Below are positions 1-5,080 of a stretch of DNA of 7,105 bases, one piece after another; position 1 is the stretch's first letter, and every line of letters starts with the position of its first letter. The notes beneath the pieces were generated by a model. It saw nothing but the letters and a program-made list of their open reading frames with translations. It did no database searches and was not told the origin of the DNA. Both the position numbers and the translations under genes were made by a program. The stretch is from Accumulibacter sp. (lineage in GTDB: Bacteria; Pseudomonadota; Gammaproteobacteria; Burkholderiales; Rhodocyclaceae), in the NCBI GenBank assembly GCA_031274075.1, contig JAISQQ010000310.1, positions 1 through 7,105 of the forward strand. Reading direction: 5' to 3'.

Positions 1-370
1 TGCAGCCGCAGTCGCCGACGGCGACGACCAGCTTGGGTTCCGGCGTGGCGTCGTAGGCGCGCCGCAGGGCGGTTTCCATGTTTTTGGCTACTGGTCCGGT
101 GACCAGCAGCAGGTCGGCGTGGCGCGGGCTGGCGGCGAACTTGATGCCGAGCGCTTCGAGGTTGTAGTACGGGTTGGAGAGCGCGTGGATTTCCAGCTCG
201 CAGGCGTTGCACGAGCCGGCGTCGACGTGGCGGATGACCAGCGCGCGCCCGAGCTGCCGGAGCATGGCCGCGGACAGGCGTTGCGCGGTGTGGCGCAGCG
301 TTTCGTCGGCGTCCGGGGCGGGTTCGCTGACGATGCCGGCGCGGAGGATCTGGCGAAGCATCGGGAACAT
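1..370 (-). CDS. hyfI: HyfI-like [4Fe-4S] small subunit (NuoB/HycG family), partial at window edge
   Basis: The first 123 codons are present; the 3' part runs off the left edge. This is the NuoB-like small subunit that carries the cluster nearest the HyfG active-site pocket (N2 in complex I). Visible features are C54 and C57 in GSCNACELEIHAL, the family-typical NPYYN (66-70) and SPRHADLLLVTGPV (81-94), and C121 in AVGDCGC. These supply three of the expected four cluster ligands; the fourth (normally in a PGCPP-type motif) would lie outside the window. The C-x-x-C spacing is as in group 4 hydrogenases, not the adjacent Cys pair of complex I NuoB. The ATG at 370 follows the hyfG stop after 10 bases with no strong Shine-Dalgarno; ATG 361 is an in-frame alternative. 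Unlike HyfG, this subunit keeps its metal ligands, so electron transfer through it is plausible. Confidence 0.92.
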   Translation of the reverse strand, partial: MFPMLRQILRAGIVSEPAPDADETLRHTAQRLSAAMLRQLGRALVIRHVDAGSCNACELEIHALSNPYYNLEALGIKFAASPRHADLLLVTGPVAKNMETALRRAYDATPEPKLVVAVGDCGC

Positions 371-380
371 GGTCGGCTAC

Positions 381-1967
381 CTAGAGGTCGGGTCCGGCGT
401 AGGACAGGTTGAACGATTTGTTGATCAGCGGGAAATCGGGGACGATGTTGTCGATGATCGCGTGTTCGAGCGCCGGCCAGTTCTGCCAGGACGGGTCGTG
501 GCAGTGGCAGCGGCGAATCCTGCCGTTGCCGCCGGTTTCGAGCGCGACGAGGATGTCGCCGCGCCAGCCCTCGATCCAGCCGAAACCGCGCCGGTCCGCT
601 TCGCTGCGGACTTCGCGGCGGATTTCGCCCGCCGGCGTCTCGCGCAGGATGCCGCGCACCAGGTTGAGCGATTCCTTGATTTCGGCGAAGCGCACCAGCG
701 CCCGGGCGGCGACGTCGCCGTTGCGTTCCACGCACATGCGCGCCCGCAGGTGGTCGTACGGCGCGCAGGGATGGTTGCAGCGCAGATCCCAGCGCTGGCC
801 GCTGGCGCGTCCGGCCAGGCCGATGACGCCCAGGGTCTCGGCCAGTTGCGGCGTGATCCGGCCGGTGCTCAGGAAGCGGTCCTGCAAGCCGGCGTGCTCG
901 TCGTAGATGCCCTTGAGCACGCGCAGTTCGCCTTCCAGCGCGTCGCACTGCGCGGCGACGGCCCGGCGGCCGTCGTCGTCGAGATCGACGGCGACGCCGC
1001 CGGGAACGACGCAATCCATCAGCAGGCGGTGGCCGAACAGGCGGGCGTTGAGCCGCACCCAGTCCTCCTTGAGGCGCATGAACTGCGTCAGCCCAAAAGG
1101 CAGGGCGACGTCGTTGCCGAGATAGCCCAAGTCGCCGAGGTGGTTGATGACGCGCTCGCGTTCGAGCAGCAGCGCGCGCAGCCACAGCGCGCGCGGCGGC
1201 GGCGCGGCGGCGGCGACGGCTTCCGCGGCCTGGCAGTAGGCCCAGGCGTAGGCCACCGTCGAATCGCCGGAGACCCGCCCCGCCAGCCGCGCGCCGTCGG
1301 ACAGGCCCATGCCGGAAAAGCGGCGCTCGATGCCCTTGTGTTTCCAGCCGAGCCGCTGTTCGAGGCGCAGCACGCTCTCGCCGGTCACCGAAAAGCGGAA
1401 ATGGCCCGGTTCGATGATCCCGGCGTGGATCGGGCCGACGGCGATCTCGTGCACACCGTCGCCTTCGACGCGCACGAAGGGGTAGTCCTCGTTCCGCGTT
1501 TCGAAGCGCGCGTCCCCGGCGTCGCCGCGCAGCGGCCGGTAGCTGGCCGGCCAGTTGGCGTGGCGCAGCCAGGGACGCCGGTCGCCGTCGCCTTCCGGCA
1601 TCGCGCCGATTGTGTCCATCACCGCGCGCTGCATGCGGTTGGCGGCGGGAAAGATCGGCGCGATGTCGGGGAACGCCGGGTTTTCGGCCGCCAGCGGCAG
1701 GGTCAGGCAGGCGAGTCCCTCGGTCAGGTCGAAGGCCGCGTGCAGGGCGAATCCCGGAGGATTCTCACGGTCGCCACCCTCGCCACCCTCGCCACCCTCG
1801 CCCCGGTCGCGCTCGTCGCTGCCCCACAGCGCCACGAGACGCCGCTTCGCCTCCCGGATCGCGGCACAGAAAGCCAGCCATTCGCCGACGCCGGCGCGGG
1901 CCGCGAAGGTGGGCGCGGCGTGGCCGTCGAGCGGCTCGAAATCGATGGCTTGATTGAGGAATCGCAT
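381..1967 (-). CDS. hyfG: HyfG/HycE-like large subunit (NuoC-NuoD fusion) lacking the Ni-Fe ligands
   Basis: 528 residues from ATG 1967, which has GGAG five bases upstream. ATG 1997, ten codons earlier and 4 bases after hyfF, is an alternative. Residues about 1-130 form a degenerate NuoC-like domain; about 165-528 are NuoD / [NiFe]-hydrogenase large-subunit-like, with GPIHAGIIEPGHFRF (178-192), GWKHKGIERRF (207-217) and LLERERVINHLGDLG (267-281). It is a soluble catalytic-arm subunit that would pair with HyfI. In true hydrogenases two CxxC motifs hold Ni-Fe. Here the first is RVSGDSTVAY (231-240; S233 and S236 replace Cys, Y240 replaces His) and the second is NLSYAGPDL (520-528; S522 and G525 replace Cys). 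The protein ends there, with no cleavable C-terminal extension. It therefore should not make or oxidise H2. It best matches Ehr-type complexes; its substrate is unknown. A GEG-repeat linker lies at residues 56-65. Confidence 0.93.
   Translation of the reverse strand: MRFLNQAIDFEPLDGHAAPTFAARAGVGEWLAFCAAIREAKRRLVALWGSDERDRGEGGEGGEGGDRENPPGFALHAAFDLTEGLACLTLPLAAENPAFPDIAPIFPAANRMQRAVMDTIGAMPEGDGDRRPWLRHANWPASYRPLRGDAGDARFETRNEDYPFVRVEGDGVHEIAVGPIHAGIIEPGHFRFSVTGESVLRLEQRLGWKHKGIERRFSGMGLSDGARLAGRVSGDSTVAYAWAYCQAAEAVAAAAPPPRALWLRALLLERERVINHLGDLGYLGNDVALPFGLTQFMRLKEDWVRLNARLFGHRLLMDCVVPGGVAVDLDDDGRRAVAAQCDALEGELRVLKGIYDEHAGLQDRFLSTGRITPQLAETLGVIGLAGRASGQRWDLRCNHPCAPYDHLRARMCVERNGDVAARALVRFAEIKESLNLVRGILRETPAGEIRREVRSEADRRGFGWIEGWRGDILVALETGGNGRIRRCHCHDPSWQNWPALEHAIIDNIVPDFPLINKSFNLSYAGPDL
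1771..1797 (-). repeat. Three 9-base tandem repeats inside hyfG (Gly-Glu-Gly linker)
   Basis: The plus strand carries three exact copies of TCGCCACCC (1771-1779, 1780-1788, 1789-1797), followed by a degenerate partial copy. On the coding strand this gives the GEGGEGGEGG stretch of HyfG at about residues 56-65, flanked by charged residues (DERDR before, DREN after). It lies in the divergent NuoC-like domain, probably in a surface loop. In-frame repeat units of this kind can gain or lose copies by slippage without breaking the gene. Confidence 0.9.
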
Positions 1968-1972
1968 GCGCG

Positions 1973-1976
1973 CTCC
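1973..1976 (-). promoter_or_regulatory. Shine-Dalgarno favouring the inner hyfG start at 1967
   Basis: GGAG sits 5 bases before ATG 1967 on the minus strand. The upstream candidate ATG at 1997 has only a GGGGTGAAGGG tract running directly into it. This is why the shorter hyfG start was preferred, but homolog alignment could reverse the choice. Confidence 0.45.
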
Positions 1977-2001
1977 GCTTTCCCCTGCGTGATTCATCCC
2001 T

Positions 2002-3453
2002 TCACCCCACCATCCGCGCCGCCTGCCGGAACCAGCCGTCCAGGTAGGGCGGAATCCACAGGCCGAGCGTCAGCACCAGGCCGAGATGCAGGAAGACCGG
2101 CAGCAGCGCCGGATTGTGCGCCAGCGGCTTGACCGTCGGCTCGCCGAAGGCCATGCCCTGGACCTTGGCGAACATCGCGGCGAAGGCGACGCCGAGCGCG
2201 GCGAGCAGGATCGGCGTCGCCCACGGGTGGTATTTGATGGCCGTGGTGAGGATCATGAATTCGCTGGTGAACACGCCGAACGGCGGCATGCCGAGGATGG
2301 CCAGCGTGCCGAGCATCAGGCCCCAGCCGATGGTCGGCGAACGCCGGATCAGCCCCTTGATGTCGTCGATGACCTGGGTGCCGGCCATCTGCGCGGCGTG
2401 GCCGACGGCGAAGAAGATCGCCGACTTGGTCAGCGAGTGCACGGTCATGTGCAGCAGGCCGGCGTAGGCGGCGACGCCGCCGCCCATGCCGAAGGCGAAG
2501 GTGATGATGCCCATGTGCTCGATCGAGGAGAAGCCGAACAGCCGCTTGATGTCTTTCTGGCGCGACAGGTAGAAGGCGGGAACGACTACGGTGAGCAGGC
2601 CGAAGCCCATCATCAGGTGGCCGGCGAACTGGGTTTCCAGCGCGCCGTCGACCAGCGCCTTGCAGCGGATGATGGCGTACAGCGCGACGTTGAGCAGCAG
2701 CCCGGAGAGCACCGCGGAGACCGGCGTCGGGCCTTCGGCGTGCGCGTCCGGCAACCAGTTGTGCAGGGGCACCAGGCCGGTCTTGGTGCCGTAGCCGACG
2801 ATCATGAAGACGAAGGCCAGCGACAGCACGGTCGGCTCCAGCTCGGCGCGGTAGGCGTAGAGCTGCGTCCACAGCATCGCGCCCGGCGCGTGGCCGAAGA
2901 CCTGTTCCGCGGCGAAATAGATCAGGATGGTGCCGAACAGCGCCTGGGCGATGCCGACGCCGCACAGGATGAAGTATTTCCAGGCGGCTTCCAGGCTCTC
3001 GGGGGTGCGGTAGAGGGCGACCAGCAGCACCGTGGTCAGCGTGGCCGCTTCCATGGCCACCCACAGGATGCCGATGTTGTTGGTCGACAAGGCCACCAGC
3101 ATGGTGCACATGAACATCTGGAACATGCTGTGATAGAGCCGCAGGCGGCCAGCCGAGAGCCGGCCGTGGTCGTGCTCGACGCGCATGTACGGGCGCGAGA
3201 AGACCGAGGTGGTGAAGCCGACCAGCGCGGTCAGGGCGATCAGGAAGACATTGAGCGGGTCGACGAAGAAGTGCTCGCCGAGCACGTTCATCGGGCCGTC
3301 GCGCACCACGCGCGCGGTCAGCGAGGCGGCGGCGAGCAGGGTGAACAGACTACCGCCGATGTTGATGTTGGCCGCCTGCGGCCGATGCCCGACAAAGACA
3401 AGGAGTATCGCCGTGGCGAGCGGAATCGCCAGGACGAGAATGAGTTCGTTCAT
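2002..3453 (-). CDS. hyfF: HyfF-like proton-channel subunit (NuoL/M/N family)
   Basis: 483-residue membrane protein, somewhat shorter than E. coli HyfF but with an intact antiporter-like core. It is the second Mrp-type ion-channel subunit of the complex. Residues visible: E135 in VAMEAATLTT (helix-5 Glu), K224 in GYGTKTGLVPLHNWLPDAHA (helix-7 Lys), K303 in KDIKRLFGFSSIEHMG, H339 and K343 in TVHSLTKSAIFF, and E398 in TSEFMIL. The position matching the helix-8 Lys of HyfB (K255) is N255 here (GLLLNVALYA), which is probably typical of HyfF. It starts at ATG 3453, overlapping the hyfE stop as ATGA, next to an AAGGAGG sequence. It ends only 4 bases before the upstream candidate start of hyfG. Role in ion translocation is inferred from the family. 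Confidence 0.93.
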   Translation of the reverse strand: MNELILVLAIPLATAILLVFVGHRPQAANINIGGSLFTLLAAASLTARVVRDGPMNVLGEHFFVDPLNVFLIALTALVGFTTSVFSRPYMRVEHDHGRLSAGRLRLYHSMFQMFMCTMLVALSTNNIGILWVAMEAATLTTVLLVALYRTPESLEAAWKYFILCGVGIAQALFGTILIYFAAEQVFGHAPGAMLWTQLYAYRAELEPTVLSLAFVFMIVGYGTKTGLVPLHNWLPDAHAEGPTPVSAVLSGLLLNVALYAIIRCKALVDGALETQFAGHLMMGFGLLTVVVPAFYLSRQKDIKRLFGFSSIEHMGIITFAFGMGGGVAAYAGLLHMTVHSLTKSAIFFAVGHAAQMAGTQVIDDIKGLIRRSPTIGWGLMLGTLAILGMPPFGVFTSEFMILTTAIKYHPWATPILLAALGVAFAAMFAKVQGMAFGEPTVKPLAHNPALLPVFLHLGLVLTLGLWIPPYLDGWFRQAARMVG

Positions 3454-4130
3454 TCCTCCTTGATCCTTTCCATCTTGCGGATGTCCAGGCTGTCGAACTG
3501 CTGCCGGATCTGGAAGAAGGACACGCCGAAGACCACCATGCCGACCATCAGGTCGAACAGGACGCCGATCTCGACGACCATCGGCATGCCGTAGGTGGCG
3601 CTGGTGGCGGCGAAGAACAGGCTGTTTTCCATGGACAGGAAGGCGATGGCTTGGGGCACGGCCTTGCTGCGCGTGATCATCATCAGGAAGGACAGGAGGA
3701 TGCAGGCCAGCGCGATGCCGATGGTGGCGCGCATGATCGTGCCCGAGAGCTGGGAAATCGGCTGCGCCACGTTGAAGGCGATGACCACCAGCGCGATGCC
3801 GAAGAGCATGGTGGTCGGGATGTTGAGGATGGTCTCGATGTCCCACTTGACCGACAGCTTGCGGATCAGCCGGTGCAGGATCCACGGCAGGGCGACGACC
3901 TTGAACGCCAGGGTCATCCCGGCCGACACGTAAAGGTCGCTTTGGCCGGTGGTGGAGGCGACGATGAGCGTCGAGGCGAAGAGCGTCATCCCCTGCATCA
4001 TGAACAGGTTGATCAGCGACAGGATGCGCCGCTGCGCCAGCATGGCGAAGCCGAGCAGCAGCATGACCGCGGCGCAGAGGTTGATGAGCTGGCTGCCCAG
4101 CGACAGGGAGAGGCCGGCCGGAAGCGTCAT
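3450..4130 (-). CDS. hyfE: HyfE-like small membrane subunit (NuoK/MrpC-related)
   Basis: 226-residue hydrophobic protein, slightly longer than E. coli HyfE. HyfE proteins carry a NuoK/MrpC-like section and sit in the membrane arm between the antiporter-like subunits. Visible family features are the LSLINLFMMQGMTLF segment (37-51), the LSMENSLFFAA helix with E168, and VVEIGVLFDLMVG (185-197) with E187 and D193, acidic residues placed inside predicted helices. About six or seven membrane helices are expected, and the C-terminus is short and charged (SLDIRKMERIKEE). The ATG at 4130 overlaps the hyfC stop by 4 bases, and the TGA at 3452-3450 overlaps the hyfF ATG. I see no truncation or frameshift. 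HyfE has no separate counterpart in E. coli formate hydrogenlyase-1, so its presence marks a Hyf/Ehr-type rather than Hyc-type membrane arm. Confidence 0.92.
   Translation of the reverse strand: MTLPAGLSLSLGSQLINLCAAVMLLLGFAMLAQRRILSLINLFMMQGMTLFASTLIVASTTGQSDLYVSAGMTLAFKVVALPWILHRLIRKLSVKWDIETILNIPTTMLFGIALVVIAFNVAQPISQLSGTIMRATIGIALACILLSFLMMITRSKAVPQAIAFLSMENSLFFAATSATYGMPMVVEIGVLFDLMVGMVVFGVSFFQIRQQFDSLDIRKMERIKEE
3455..3461 (-). promoter_or_regulatory. Strong Shine-Dalgarno (AAGGAGG) unusually close to the hyfF start
   Basis: The minus strand reads AAGGAGGAATGA, a near-perfect anti-16S match with only one base between it and the ATG at 3453. Normal spacing is about 5-9 bases. A weaker AAGGA lies further upstream within the sequence GAAAGGATC, at a spacing of about 10-11 bases, and may be the one used. 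The ATG also overlaps the hyfE stop, so re-initiation by coupled ribosomes is likely. Confidence 0.55.
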
Positions 4131-5080
4131 GGCCCCGCCCCCAGCAGCAGGTGCACGAGCATCGCCAGGACCGCCAGCAGGAAGGCCGTGCCGAGGAATT
4201 CCGGGGCGCGGAAGATGCGCATCTTGGCGCTCAGCGTCTCGATCAGCGCCAGGCCGAAACCGCAGGCCGCCAGCTTGGCGAGCATGAAACCGGCCGCCGT
4301 CAGCAGCGCCAGCGGGCTGGCCGTGGCGGAGATGCCGAGAGGAACGAAGAGGGCGATGCCGAGGCAGGAATAGGCGAACAGCTTCAAGGCGGAGGCCCAT
4401 TCGATGAGCGCGAGGTGCCGCCCGGAATATTCGAGGATCATCGCTTCGTGGATCATCGTCAGTTCCAGGTGCGTCGTCGGGTTGTCGATCGGCACGCGCG
4501 CGTTCTCGGCCAGCGCGACCATGACGAAGGCCGTGCCGGCGAAGGCCAGGCTCGGATAGATGACGAAATCGGTGCGCGCCAGCGTGCCGACGATCGACGA
4601 CAGCGAGGTCGAATGCGAGATCAGCGAGGTGGTGAAGAAGATCATCAGGAGCGCCGGTTCGGCGAGGAAGCCGATCAGCATTTCGCGGCGCGAACCGAGC
4701 GAGCCGAAGGCGGTGCCGACGTCCATCGCGGCCAGCGCGATGAACACGCGGGCCAGGGCGAACAGGCCGACGAAGGCGACGGCGTCGGCGGCGGGCGCCA
4801 GGATCAGGGTGGTGGACAGGGTCGGCACGATGGCCGAGGCGAGCGCCATGCAGGCGAAAATGGCGTAGGGCGCGGCGCGAAACAGCGGCGAGGCGTTGTG
4901 CGCCAGCAGCACGTCCTTGTGGAACAGCTTGTGCAGCGTGTAGTAGGTTTGCAGCAGCGGCGGCGCCGAGCGGTTCTGCAGCCAGGCGCGGCACTGGCCC
5001 ACCCAGCCGACGAACAGCGGCGCCAGCAGCAGGGCGGTGACGAACTCGATCAGTTGCGCGAGAAAGGCGTAGAAGTTCAT
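4127..5080 (-). CDS. hyfC: HyfC-like subunit (NuoH/HycD family) linking membrane and peripheral arms
   Basis: 317-residue membrane protein, about the length of E. coli HyfC/HycD. The family (NuoH, Nqo8) anchors the soluble electron-transfer module to the membrane arm and couples redox chemistry to ion movement. Conserved parts visible are GSLGSRREMLIGFLAEPALL (residues 127-146, E133 and E141) and the acidic loop ENARVPIDNPTTHLEL (192-207), followed by MIHEAMILEYSGRHLALIEW (209-228; E212 and E217). About eight hydrophobic helices can be drawn. The ATG at 5080 overlaps the hyfB stop as ATGA, and its stop overlaps the hyfE start in the same way. No clear Shine-Dalgarno precedes the ATG, so it probably relies on translational coupling to hyfB. 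The same frame stays open far upstream inside hyfB, but the homologous protein begins at MNFYAFLAQL. Confidence 0.94.
   Translation of the reverse strand: MNFYAFLAQLIEFVTALLLAPLFVGWVGQCRAWLQNRSAPPLLQTYYTLHKLFHKDVLLAHNASPLFRAAPYAIFACMALASAIVPTLSTTLILAPAADAVAFVGLFALARVFIALAAMDVGTAFGSLGSRREMLIGFLAEPALLMIFFTTSLISHSTSLSSIVGTLARTDFVIYPSLAFAGTAFVMVALAENARVPIDNPTTHLELTMIHEAMILEYSGRHLALIEWASALKLFAYSCLGIALFVPLGISATASPLALLTAAGFMLAKLAACGFGLALIETLSAKMRIFRAPEFLGTAFLLAVLAMLVHLLLGAGP

Noticed and set aside
1771..1797. Short direct repeats as a CRISPR array or binding-site iterons
   Set aside because: The units are 9 bases, contiguous without spacers, and in frame within hyfG as a Gly-Glu-Gly linker.
381..1967. 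Calling the large subunit a functional [NiFe] hydrogenase or formate hydrogenlyase
   Set aside because: Both metal-binding Cys pairs and the maturation tail are missing, so H2 chemistry is not supported.
174..2132. Long plus-strand reading frame antisense to hyfG and hyfI
   Set aside because: Its protein is low-complexity and rich in Ala, Arg, Gly and Val with no family motif, and the opposite strand encodes clear HyfG and HyfI homologs. Long open antisense frames are expected at this GC content.
2086..3594. Long plus-strand reading frame antisense to hyfF
   Set aside because: It is rich in Gln, Asp, Glu, His and Arg, which is the mirror image of hydrophobic codons on the other strand. It has no recognisable domain.
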